Source: Telmatactis stephensoni (taxonomy: Eukaryota; Cnidaria; Anthozoa; Actiniaria; Isophelliidae). Taken from it: a DNA stretch of 64,000 bases. Positions 22,977 to 33,756 of the stretch are shown piece after piece (positions within the stretch are counted from its first letter, which is position 1; each line of letters starts with the position of its first letter). Location: the NCBI GenBank assembly GCA_029948255.1, contig JALIZF010001798.1, positions 124,001 to 188,000 of the forward strand, read 5' to 3'. The position numbers and the translations under genes are program-made. A model generated the notes under the pieces. It was not told where the DNA came from. It searched no databases and saw nothing but the letters and a program-made list of their open reading frames with translations.

Positions 22977-23253
22977 ATGGCTTTTTTTATTTCAGCGTCA
23001 GTTCTTTTTGGAAGATTTATATGGTGCTTGTTTGATACCTTTTTCAAACACTGGTTGAAAATGTTGGTTATCTTGGAAACAGAATATTGCCGAGACACAC
23101 CAAGAAGCATAACGATGCATTCTAGTATTAACAAGTATTGACGCGGGAAAAGCCTCAAGTTGCTGGGCAACTAAAGTTGAACGTTGAGACAGCCTACACT
23201 TAAAGTCAGTGCGGCAAGCAGGGCGAGGGAAGGGAGGGCGGAGAAACAAGCAT
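22977..23253. other. No gene seen
   Basis: Unique sequence between the Gypsy 5' LTR and the palindromic element. No supported frame. Confidence 0.4.
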
Positions 23254-23688
23254 GGTCGAGCACAGGCACCCCAGGCAATCATTTAGAGCAGCGCATAACA
23301 TTATTACATCAGCGTACAAAGCAATATGAAGCAAATAGAAGCGTCTGGGTTCGAATCCTTACGGAATCAAAAACTTTTTTCGCCTTATTATGTAGTAAAG
23401 ATCATATACTCTTGTGTTTGTATGTTTTTCTCTGGTTTTGAAGCGTCAGTTAAGCTGTTTTATGTATGTGGGAGCAAAAAATTAAAAAAAACAGCTTAAA
23501 ACGCTTCAAACCAGAAAAAAAACATACAAACACAAGAGTACATGATATTTACTACATAATAAGGCGAAATTTTTTTTTGATTCCGTGAGGATTCGAACCC
23601 TGACGCTTCTATTACGTTGATAACCTTTTACGTTGATGTAACGTTACGCGCTGCTCTAAATGATTGCCTGGGGTGCCTGTGGGTCGAG
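23254..23688. mobile_element. Palindromic MITE-like element with tRNA-like arms and 7-bp TSD
   Basis: The inverted arms are 23261-23460 and about 23484-23681, starting CACAGGCACCCCAGGCAATC on each outer side. The loop is about 25 bp. The exact 7-mer GGTCGAG flanks both ends (23254-23260 and 23682-23688), as expected for a target-site duplication. Each arm contains a perfect RNA polymerase III B-box (GGTTCGAATCC) and, upstream of it, TTTAGAGCAGCGC, which resembles the D-arm end of a tRNA. The T-stem does not pair well, so these are tRNA-like relics and not tRNA genes. No protein is encoded. Confidence 0.75.
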
Positions 23689-23733
23689 TATTCTATGTGT
23701 GATACAGGAGACTGGGACTGAATATAAAACAAA

Positions 23734-24640
23734 ATGGTGGATGAAGAGTGGCTTTCTTGGCTTTCAACAGATGAAGATATAGATGACGAGGAATTGATAG
23801 GGAGTGCAGATAGTACAGAGTTACCAGAAGTTCAAATTGACACTGAAACTTACGAGAGACTTAGCAGTATTTATTTTTCAAACATTACGCTGTTAAATCT
23901 AAGCGAAGTGCTTCTTCGACTTGCAGAAAAGCTTATTTTGCCAGGGCTTTGAGCTCCGTGGTGAGTGAAAAAAATAATGCTACTGCAGCTGATAATTTTT
24001 TTAGGTGCGATTGGATGGTTTTTCAAGGAATGCCATACTTGTCGTAAACTGACAAACAACAAAAAGAATGCCAAGGCAAGAACTATCGAAATTGAGTGTT
24101 ACTTAACAGTGAAAGACTCAGTGTTGTCAGATTGGGGCCTTTGAAATCTTCATGGTATATTTTATTAGAGAAAATTCAGGATAATTTTGATGTAGCAGAC
24201 ATAGTGTTACAACATACACTTCAGCACTTTTGGAGCACAGCTGAATGCGAATGTACTCTATGCGTTAATGTTCCTGCTACAAGTTCTCGTCATGTGGTTC
24301 ATGTGGATTCTTCAGAGTTTCAAGCAATAAAATATCATGGTGGTTGGTCAATCAAACGATCAAGGGATGAGATAAAAGGACGATCTGGAAATATAATTAT
24401 AAAACAATCTCCAAAGGATCCAAGTGAAGTGGTTGTTACAAAGGAGGAGGCTTTGGGACTTAATTCTAAGTTAGGTAATGTTGTACTTCAGTCAAATAAC
24501 AGCTACATTTTTGTAATTACTGATGCAGTAGCAAAATTTTTTCTTCGATTGCATGACATTGTTGATGCCACTCTTTCAAAGAAAAGAACTGCAACTGCAA
24601 CACAAAAAGGGTCAGTGGTGACCAACTGTTTATTGTCATT
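23734..24640 (+). CDS. Uncharacterised plus-strand coding fragments
   Basis: Three consecutive plus-strand segments look coding but change frame. An acidic N-terminus starts at the ATG at 23734 (MVDEEWLSWLSTDEDIDDEE). A cysteine-containing stretch at 24006-24140 follows a TTTTTTTAG acceptor-like site. The third is an open frame from about 24140 to 24630 that includes HFWSTAECECTLCVN and YHGGWSIKRSRDEIKG. No clean donor links them, so either an intron is missed or the locus is broken. It converges on the P-element relic and may have been cut by it. I do not recognise the family. Ordinary codon use and a hydrophobic rhythm are the only evidence that it was coding. Confidence 0.35.
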
Positions 24641-25740
24641 GAAGACATTCCACATTTTTTGTCACAGTTTAAGATATACTTTTGGGTTGCTTGTGTTGCT
24701 TGATTCTCATGTATACTCATTTCTCCTTGTACTTTTTTTGATAATGTTTGAACAGCAAGTTTAACTCTCACTTTGCTTAAGTCATCAAGATAAGTATTTG
24801 ACCTGTGCAAGTCAGTAGTGTACAGGTGTCTGTGTTTCTCTCTTTCATGAACACTGTAAATGTGATCCCAAAGAATGAACTCACTACCAAGATGTAAAAG
24901 TCTTTTGTATCTTTTTGATTTTTCTTTAAAACCACTGTTATACAAGTTATTTCGAAGCTTTTTCATTAAGTGTGGTGGATCAGAAATAAAATATATAGGC
25001 ATTTTTGAATATGGATTGTATCGTCTACTTTTTGTTCTATTGATACCATTCATTGCAAAGAAAGCTGTTTTCTGGAGCCCCATCACAGCAGGCTAACAGT
25101 ATTTCAAATTCATACCAATGAAGTAGACTGACCCCTTGCCAAAATATTATGTTCAATTTTTGTGCTGTCACACTTCTGGTCATAAAATAGGAAATTCAAA
25201 TTTTGCACAAATGCTTTTGTAAAAGAACTGAAGTACATGTGTAGCTATATTCCTGTGAGGATCAAGTGATTCTTTTTCTTCTTCCTGCATTGATACAAGA
25301 CTTGGTAATCCTGACTAAATATCCTCTTCAATGTCTGTGAATCCTACCAACTCCCATGTGCTTGGATCAAAGAGAAGTCCCTCTTTAATTTTTACTTCAT
25401 CAAAAAATAGCCCTCCTAGAAGACCTTGTTTACCAATTTTCATATTCAAATCTGGACTTCATTGTTTTCAACATAGATGTTTCCCATCTAGATTTAGCTG
25501 ATGAATATATAGATCATATTATTATAATCAGATAATGTTCTTCTACTAGGTAGTTTTAAGAAACCTGACTCTCTCATGTCTTCATAATGAGAGTGAGATT
25601 TGGAATACATTTGCAGACACCATCTGATGGCCAGAGGATGCCATCTCATCTGCCGTGCTGGCATATTCAATGCTTTTGCATGATCCTTCAATAAGATTTC
25701 AAAAAATTCATCTGATGAATGTCCAGTATGGTCGCTCAAA
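24640..25740 (-). pseudogene. P-element/THAP9-type transposase relic
   Basis: The minus strand shows in order: RWHPLAIRWCLQMYSKS and LKLPSRRTLSDY (25740-25500); then DEVKIKEGLLFDP and ELVGFTDI (about 25430-25320), the block bearing the first catalytic aspartate of the RNase H-like core; then YFISDPPHLMKKLRNN and KVRVKLAVQTLSKKV (25000-24720). This order matches P-superfamily transposases. Stop codons at several points between 25330 and 25090 and frame changes between blocks show it is dead. The N-terminal THAP zinc finger is not seen. A 357-bp palindromic MITE lies directly upstream. Confidence 0.7.
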
Positions 25741-25890
25741 TGGTTCTCTAGAAGGTGTTTTGATTTAAATTTTTTATTACATTCTTCCCAGTAGGAGATA
25801 TACTGTGCTCTCTACTGATATCAGCTCTTTCTATGTGTTGTTTAACAGTCAAGGTTTTATATTATAGTTTGCATTGGCGTTTTAATCGCT

Positions 25891-26247
25891 AATGAGCTTT
25901 TATCATGTAATTCCAAAAGTCACAATACATAAGTATATTTACCATAGCTGGAAAGAGCACGTCAAAATTAGTAAAACTGTGAAGTTTGAATGAAGTAACT
26001 TTCAAACTCACGAAGATGTGAATTTTCCGAAATTGAAATTTTGTATGAAAACATTCGCTGGTAGACAAGAGATGCCTACCAGCAAAGGTTTTCTTACAAA
26101 TTCACATTTTTCAAAAATTCAAATTCTCGCAGTTTTGGATTTAATTCCTTCAAACTTCACTGTCTTGCTAATTTTAACATGCTCTTTCCAGCTATGGTAA
26201 TTCTTTTTCTGTTTTACGAATATAAAAATACCTGATAAAAGCTCATT
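25891..26247. mobile_element. Palindromic MITE, copy 1 (357 bp)
   Basis: Ends AATGAGCTTTTATCA and TGATAAAAGCTCATT are inverted. The two halves pair along most of their length (for example TACCATAGCTGGAAAGAGCA near 25942 and its complement near 26180), and the centre lies at about 26070 (CTGGTAG...CTACCAG). A second copy is at 62752-63101. No target duplication is clear and nothing is encoded. Confidence 0.8.
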
Positions 26248-26276
26248 CTGTGTGTTATGAATCGGATTAAGAACCT

Positions 26277-26414
26277 AATAGGCCCCTAGCAGCATGTCGG
26301 AATGCAGCTCAATTTGGAGGGCAAAACAACAGGTTCCAGTTCTCTGAGCATTGAAATTCTTTTGTTTTGCCCTCCAAATTGAGCTGCATTCCAATGTGCT
26401 GCAAGGGGCCTATT
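26277..26414. repeat. Hairpin with ~54-bp arms
   Basis: AATAGGCCCCTAGCAGCA at 26277 pairs with the complement ending at 26414. The innermost 25 bp, TTTGGAGGGCAAAACAA and adjoining bases, pair without mismatch. The loop is about 30 nt. It could be a small foldback element, or a precursor-like hairpin if transcribed. Confidence 0.7.
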
Positions 26415-26583
26415 CAAACTGAGCTGACAAAAATGAGGTAAGTTTGAATATCTATTTTGTATTTAAGAGGGGATTTTTTTCAAGTTAGAGCAGTGAACGA
26501 CAAAAACTCTTGAGTTGAAGAATAGCTGTTGTACAAAACTAAAATCATTTCTTTCAGAAAAACTTGTCTGTAAGTAGTTTCAT

Positions 26584-26751
26584 AAATCATCGTGGATGGA
26601 ACTCGTATTGACACGAATGCAAAAGAATGGTGAATGGGCTGACTGGATCATTGTATGGGCAATGTCAAATATGCTTCATAGACATCACATTCCACCAGTG
26701 GGAGAGAATCAGCAAACAATAAAGATTGTTTGGTTAGTTGTTGCCATGTAG
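26584..26751 (+). pseudogene. OTU-peptidase-like fragment
   Basis: The frame reads RMQKNGEWADWIIVWAMSNM, followed by hydrophobic sequence and a stop at 26749. The Trp-x-Asp...(V/L)xAxSNM pattern resembles the C-terminal part of OTU cysteine-protease domains found in many invertebrate mobile elements. The N-terminal catalytic block is absent here and the usual histidine of GDHI is replaced (ADWI). It is short, so identification is moderate at best. Confidence 0.35.
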
Positions 26752-26812
26752 ACACACTTACAACGTTTGTAGTCCACAGTCCCGAGGGTCCAGATCCTTA
26801 TTTTTTCTCCAG

Positions 26813-26928
26813 AGATCATTTAAGCGGCGAATGGGGATCATTTAAGCAGCGGGGATCATTTAAGCGGCGATATGGGGATCATTTAAGTGGCGGGGATCAC
26901 TTAAGCGGCGGGGATCACTTAAGCGGCT
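26813..26928. repeat. ~20-bp tandem repeat (GGGGATCATTTAAGCGGC)
   Basis: Six imperfect copies; the last two carry CACTTAAG instead of CATTTAAG. It directly abuts the BEL/Pao relic. Confidence 0.85.
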
Positions 26929-26934
26929 GTACAG

Positions 26935-28396
26935 GCAGACATGGATGACAATGTAGTTTTCCCTTTGAATTTTCTTTCTAACTTCATGCATGCTGCTATA
27001 CCCTTTTTCGCTTTATGCCAGCTTGAGAAACGTTTCACGCGATGCTCGAGGTCGAATTGCTTTCTTGCTTCTGTCTTGTGGCTGAACGCTTTCTTAACTT
27101 CAGGGTCATCTGGAGGAATCTCAGCAGTTACGTCATGTTGGTTTAGTTTATTGGCTTGTTCCCAAAGGAAACTTGGACCACTCCACCACCTTGAATCATT
27201 GATCAGCTCTCGAGCAGTAAGGTCGCGAGAGGCTTCGTGAGCTGGATTGTCTGAGGAGGCGACGTATCTCCACTGTGCTGGTGAAGTCAGATCCCGGATT
27301 TGTTGAACCCTGTTGGCTACATAGGTATGGAAACGTCTTGCATCGTTGGAAATGTATCCGAGTACAACCTTACTGTCAGTGTAGAAATATTCGTCTATGT
27401 CGTCATATTTTAATTCTTTCTTTAGAAAGGCACTTATGTTCACAGACATCAGGGCAGCAGCAAGCTCTAGTCGCAGTACTGTCACTGGCTTCAATGGTGT
27501 GACTCGTGTTTTCGTTTTACGGCAGTCTGTCGGTTATTAGGTAAGCTGCATGATTCTTCCTTAAACAGCAGAGGTATTTCGTAGTGAGCACTGTTATCAA
27601 TTGTTATGTTGTCTTCGAGTATTCTCATGAATTTCCTCTCGTCATGCGATAGAGATCTCTCTGTGTTGCTTTGGTTTCCAATGAAATCCAGTTCGAACAT
27701 CCTTTTGACTTGTTGGGGAGATATGATTTCTTCCTTCGTCTGAGTCTTAAACGTGAAGTGACATTTAGTGTTGTCGACCTGCGACTGAGCAACTATTGTG
27801 TGATCAGGATCGACTGAACCAATGACACCCCAACCAAGGGCCTTTTTTTGGGGCATATGGATCGTCATCCTTTCCAGAAATGATGTCAAGAGGTTTGATG
27901 GTCCTCGTACAGTTGCTTCCAATTAACAAGCAAACATCGATATCTTCCTTGTATGGCATCAACTTACAGGCAATGCTCTCTAAGTGCCGCCGCTGTAGAG
28001 CCGTTTCAGGTCTGGGGATTTGCATACGTCTAGCTGGTATGTTGTTACGAGAATACGAGCCTGGTAACTTTATCGTCGATGTTTCGTTTAGGCCTTGAAC
28101 TATGAGACCGTCTACCTTCTTACAGTTTATTACTATTTCTTCTAACATGGTCGATAATCTTAATTTGACCTCGGGAGCATTTAGTGACAGTTTGTCCATG
28201 ATTGCAGTTTTCACAAAACAGGAATCTGATTGGTCATCGAGAAGAGCATAGACAAGAAGCCTTTTGTCCAGCCTATTTTCGTGGTGCAACCAAACAGGAA
28301 CAATTAGAGAACTAGTTTCCAAATGCATTCCATTTTGCATAGAACTTGCGACTCGATGGGAAGTAGATGACTCGGTTGTCTTGTCATTTGTCTGAT
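26935..28396 (-). pseudogene. BEL/Pao retrotransposon relic lacking reverse transcriptase
   Basis: From high to low coordinates: a retropepsin-like block (ALLDDQSDSCFVKTAIMDKL) in 28340-27804; the linker to reverse transcriptase (PQQVKRMFELDFIGN) in 27922-27520; then, directly, the RNase H region (LRLELAAALMSVNISAFLKK, YTDSKVVLGYI, WRYVASSDNPAHEASRDL) in 27494-26935. The reverse-transcriptase domain, normally between the last two, is missing, which indicates an internal deletion near 27500-27530. A frameshift sits at a T homopolymer near 27842. No LTRs are seen. Confidence 0.8.
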
Positions 28397-31300
28397 CGAA
28401 TTATTTTCTCTTTCCGGGCAGCTGAACATCAAATGCCCCCACTTTTTGTATGATCTATATATGATCAAAGTTGTTTAGCAATAAGCATACTGATAATTCG
28501 GTTTTGATATTTAAGTTGTACAGCCAATGTACTTGCCACAAACTTGCTCGTTTCCATTGACGTCTTCAAACTTGACATTCAAATTAACTGAAACTCAAAA
28601 CACAACCTCAAACATTCAAATTAACTGAAACTCAAAACAGATTTGAAAAACTTGTACTCTAATGATGTCATTATTGTATAACTCCCTGTACTGCTCCTTA
28701 TTATTATCTACTTGTTTAAATGTAATTGATGACTTGGTTCATAACTTTGGTTACATTATTACTTTTAAGTCTTTTCATGGGAATTTCATGAGCCATGAAA
28801 AGTCACTTATAATTTGTACTTCATGGGTACTGAAATTTGTTTGATTTTGAACTCTTTATCACCAGACGCCTGGTATATTTCATCTGGGAAACAATGTTTC
28901 TTCAATGGAGGCGACTGCAGGGCAAAAAGGAAACAATCCAAATTTAATAGAGAAGACAAGCAAAACTCAAAGGATTTTACCGCCTAATTGGGGTTCCCAA
29001 TCAGGAGGGAGTAACCTCACAACGTCTGCAAGCAGAAGGTCTATTCGCCACCAAGAATGCGGTTAACCAACAGGAGATACTCACACTAATCCAGGAGAAA
29101 AATAAATGTAGAACAATCAAAAAACCCTATTATGGAAGACACCGTATGCAAGCAACACATACTCGACCTCCTTGACACGTACTCACACAGGCATTTTCTA
29201 GTCATTAACTCAAGACACACAGGCATTTTCTAGTCATTAACTCAAGCCACACAGGCATTTTCTAGTCATTAATAACAAAAATGGCCACACAAACAAAACA
29301 TTCCTCAGTAAGTTCACTTGCATTGGAACCAATTGTTCAGTCCTAAAATTGGTAGGCAGTTTGTTTAACGAATCAACTAAATGAATTGAGGCACATCTTA
29401 CCAAAATGAAGAGAAGAAATACTATGACAACTGAACTTAGATGGCTTCTATGCACAACACAGGTGTAGCCCTTTTACGGGCTGACAGAACAAACTCTACC
29501 AACGAGAGCTAAAACGACAGCCGCGTTAAGGAAACAGCTACAAGTAAAGCAAATACCAACAATTACCTCAACAGCCCTGAACATTCTGCAGAGCCACGTT
29601 GGCCGCCACTGGTTGCCCTTGGACTTGCAGGTCATGGTCAGCTACAGCTTGAACTGCTTGAACGAGAGCTGATTAATCTTGTACCTCTTGCTGAACATTT
29701 CGAGGTTCAGCGACAGCATCAACATCAGCATTCACCACTTCTGCGACTTTGGCCGGACGAGGAGCACAAGGAACTTGTGCAGCCTTAAAGACGGTTTGGA
29801 GACTAAACTTCAATGCAACTCGAGCCAAGTGCAATTGGGAGGGGCATGTATTCCATTATATATACTTAACACCAATTCCCCAGGGATCATAGTACCTATT
29901 CAAATGGACTTTGAATAGCGACCATAGTCAGATGATTAAGGTTGGCATTGTAATTATTAGATTGGGTATCGTGTTTACTAAAAGTGCTTTAAATTGGTAC
30001 CAATTCACTCAATGATATTCCAACTAGCTTTATGGCAATGGTACAAAGTTGCTGATTTATAAAAGGAATGACAAGCATCCCTGTCCAAAATATATGGGAG
30101 TCCTTCCTGGGATTTTTCTATTTCTATTTTTACTCAAGCTTCATTACTCCTGGGCTTATTAAGTAGGCTTCCTACATCGAGCACTATGAACTTTCGTCCA
30201 CTTACTACATAAAGACTAAAGTTTCTAATGGTATGTGCTTTGTTGACATCGGGGTTACCATAGCGACGAAACGATGACGACACTGTTTTCGATCCCAAGC
30301 AATTTTACACATTTTTTGACCTAAACTTTTGAAACTCTACATAAGGCATTAACATTTAGGACTTCGCCAAGCAGCATACAAATTTTGGAGAAATTCGTAC
30401 ATGCGGATTTTGAATTATTCAAGGTACAATTTTCTAACCAAAAAAATCACAATTTCTTGTCAGTTTCAATTCAATAACTTTAAAAGCAAAGCAGCATGAC
30501 AACTTTTGGACTGTCCAAATGTTTTTCTCTTTCTCACTCATAGTGTCTGTATATTTGCTTAACTGACATTCCACATCATTTACACCACACTTCTTTTCAT
30601 CAGCTGTCTTGTTGAATGTGTTGAAGTCTTTGAAAAACAATCATTTTTATTTCTAAAGCGCAAATTCCATGCAAAAAATTATGATCAAATGCGCTTAGAA
30701 TTTACTAAATAAACTAATACTAAAAATGATTGTATTAAAATATATAAATATATACATGAAGTTATGTAATATTATAATGCTAATTCCATATTGATAAAAA
30801 TCTAAAATTGCAATAAAAAATCTTAAAATGATCGTAAAATGTAAATATTAAAATAAATACATATTAAATAATGTGTAACACATAGCTAATTAAGTATTGT
30901 ATACTAATTTAAAATATGTCTTCAATAACAAAAACAAGCATAGCGATACGTTTAATTTAATTTAGAATTATGTGGTTTCGCTGTAGTTTTTCTGTAGCTT
31001 TTTTGGATAATGCATTCGTAACGCTTTTGCAATAAAGAAGTGGAGCTAAGCAGTTTGTTGTAATAGCATTTTGACTAAGTTTGCACCAAAAAATGTTTAT
31101 GATGTCAGCTGTTTTACTGGATACACTGTTGTATATAGTTGTATATTGCTCCAGTAAAATGGTTTTCTTTGCGATGCATCTTTGTGAGCATACCAACAAA
31201 ACTGGAAGTCATTTGGAGTTGAAGTAATGCTGTCAATAAAATTGTAAAATTTGCACAAGCTAAGTAAATTGATAAAAGAACATTTTTTGAAAGTTAATTA

Positions 31301-31542
31301 CCAGAATATCTGCCATTCTTTAGAGTCTCCACAACTTCAAGTTCAAAATCTCTTTTTTTCAAGGCCTGAGAATTTGTCACATTCCTTCATTATGTCCTCT
31401 GTGGACAGTGTATGTACAAAGACCTCAGGATTGTTGCAGTTCATAATCTATTGGTGTAAAGCAAATGCTGGAGATCAGCTAAGGGAAGCACTTTAGAAAC
31501 TCATAATGCTGGATCTCAAAAGAAAGCTTTTAGTTGAATACC
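28397..31542. other. Mostly featureless AT-rich DNA
   Basis: No supported gene. A direct repeat of CATTCAAATTAACTGAAACT occurs at 28576 and 28613. A minus-strand Ala/Val/Gln-rich stretch at 29570-29760 is open apart from one stop, but lacks a recognisable family. Confidence 0.45.
29184..29275. repeat. 32-bp tandem repeat, about 2.9 copies
   Basis: CACACAGGCATTTTCTAGTC plus ATTAACTCAAG(A/C) repeated almost without change. Confidence 0.9.
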
Positions 31543-32917
31543 TGCTCAACGTAATGCTGTTTATTGATAGCAGCATGAATTATAGCTCCAAACTTGATAT
31601 GATCCTACTCTGTTTCATCATGCTTGCAACAGCAGCAGGCCCCCATTCTCCATAAACAATTACCGTCTTCTTCTATAATTGCTGGTTCAAATCCTCCCAG
31701 AAGAAATTCTTCAGGGACACAAAAACGAGCTCTAATATTATAGTGATAGTAAATATTAGTGATGCTTTAAAGAAAGTGTGAGACTTTGTACATAATAGTC
31801 AAAAGATCTACCTTCTTTCTACTTGAAAAGCTTTGATTTGGACAGTAGAATAACTATCGCATCAAAAGGGGCCCAGCTTCTTGTGAATTATTGAGCAGCA
31901 TCGTGTAAAAGATAACCAGCTGTCGGTGGACTGAAGAAAGCCCATCAACAAGCATACCTTAGTTTCAGTTGGTGTTGATGGTGATTCATCTGGTTCTTGG
32001 ACAGGAGGCTGCTCTGATTGACCAGCCAAACCAGTTTCAGGTGGTGTTGATGGTGATTCATCTGGTTCTTGGACAGAAGGAGCAGCTGGGGCTAGAGTAC
32101 AAGCATACGGCCAGTTATTTGAGAACAATAAACAACAATAACTACTGATAGCAATACTTTATCCAGAAGGCGTTTCATTTGCTGTAGCAGTTTTCAGTAG
32201 GGTGTGATGATAACCATACATGCAAGTTTTCCAGAGCTATTTTAACAACCAACCGTCTAGCATAACATACCAGTTTTAATGAGGGGTGCAGGATGTGCCC
32301 TTTTGTAACCAGAAATAACGTTGTTCAGCTCCCAGAGCTTCATCCTCGGCTATGCGTTGTTGGGATCACGAAACCTTATGTGCCACGCCTTTTTGCTGAC
32401 AGTGGAAAATATATTTCACCGCCTCAAGTATAAACCAGAATTTATGAGTGATTGAATAACAAAAATCACTGGTAACGCCAGTTTATACCACACAACTGCT
32501 AACAACTATCACATGAAGTAATTAGTCGACTCACGAGCAATTGACGCAAAATGAATTGTAAAATCCCACAATTTATTTTGTTCTTGTTGAATACAGTGGT
32601 TTGTTTAATGTAAGGAAATTGCAGGGTCGATTGAAGACAGTTGTTGGCAGATGTTGTGTAAAAATGTAAATCAGCCTATTGTTACATTGTGCAAGTTTGT
32701 GGTATATTGTACAATTCTGTCATTTAAAAAATGAGAAGTTTATAATTTTTTTGCTCAATATACTCACCATTATCGGTGACGAGGGCAATGACTAGTTGCC
32801 TCTTTCCGTAGACATTTAATTTACTCCATTCACGATAGAAGGCAATACTGTCTTTCAGAGGCTCATTGTGATCTCCAGTTTGCTTTTCTACAGTGCATGG
32901 ACCACAAAAAATATACA
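31543..32917 (-). CDS. Exons of an unassigned gene, possibly OTU-domain
   Basis: Exon 32917-32768 (acceptor CAACTTAG, donor AATG then GTGAGT) joins in phase to exon 32091-31958 (acceptor TACTCTAG, donor ACTAAG then GTATGC). The first encodes FYREWSKLNVYGKRQLVIAL. The second is a spacer with a 57-bp duplication giving VQEPDESPSTP twice. Further down, 31745-31543 encodes a segment with IIEEDGNCLWRM, resembling the catalytic DGNC block of OTU cysteine proteases, and ends at a plausible donor (GAGCAG then GTATTC). It contains one stop and its phase does not match the previous exon, so the model is incomplete or the gene is decaying. Confidence 0.4.
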
Positions 32918-33590
32918 CTAAGTTGAGATTTTGTCAACATTTTACAATTTTCATCTTTTCAATTTCCCCTAATAGAAAGATAGGCTGTGACAAAAATAGA
33001 GGAACTCATCCAAATAAGACAAATAAATGGCACCTGGTTGCCTATTGCACTTTTGCTATGAGGACGCTGCTTTGCAGCTTCAACGAACTTTAATAATTGC
33101 TTGATTTGCGGCAAATTGCTCCATATGGGAACGTCCTTGAAAAAAGAATATTCAATTTTTAAAGTGGGACAACGATGAAATCTTGACCATTTGAAAGATG
33201 ATTTTTTTGATTAAAAATCAAAATATTAGTTGAGTAAAATAGAAATCCGATGTTAAAAAAATTGGGAAAGAATTATATACCTAAAATTTTGAGTTGACCT
33301 AACACTGTCCCCTACTAAAAATGATGTTCTCCTGAACATAACTATAACACTGAATATGAAGTCAAACGTACACAGTATCTAAGCTATAGAATATAAGTGA
33401 TTTGGGTTGATCAGACCCAAACAGTTTTTGTTGTTTGTTTGTTGTTGTTGTTGTTGTTGTTTTGCTATTCTATAGTCTTCTTGGTTGTCTTGCTTCCTTT
33501 TTGTCTTACCGGCACTGCTTCTGTTTCTTCTTAGTTGTGTCCTCATTGTTCTGTGTATAAGACATACTGTCCCTGTCTAAGCATTGTGTA
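32918..33590. other. No gene seen; (TTG)n microsatellite
   Basis: A TTGTTGTTTGTTTG(TTG)n run occupies about 33428-33461. Nothing else is supported. Confidence 0.5.
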
Positions 33591-33738
33591 CAAAGATAAG
33601 GAGACATTCCCGACAAACCTGCAAGACGACCACAAGTACAAAGATAAGGAGACATTCCTGACAAACCTCCAAGACGACCACAAGTACAAAGATAAGGAGA
33701 CATTCCTGACAAACCTACAAGACGACCACAAGTTCAAG
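33591..33738. repeat. 48-bp tandem repeat, three copies
   Basis: The unit encodes KDKETFLTNLQDDHKY on the plus strand without stops, within an open frame 33535-33756. Because the unit is 16 codons and differs by single bases between copies, it could be coding, but there is no other evidence for a gene. Confidence 0.85.
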
Positions 33739-33756
33739 ACCAAGGACAGACTTTAA

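Noticed and set aside
23340..23362. Functional tRNA gene at the B-box
   Set aside because: The T-stem does not pair, an acceptor stem is missing, and the sequence is duplicated in an inverted repeat. It is at most tRNA-derived.
29679..29918. Plus-strand frame at 29.7-29.9 kb
   Set aside because: No motif, no splice context, and composition no better than surrounding non-coding DNA.
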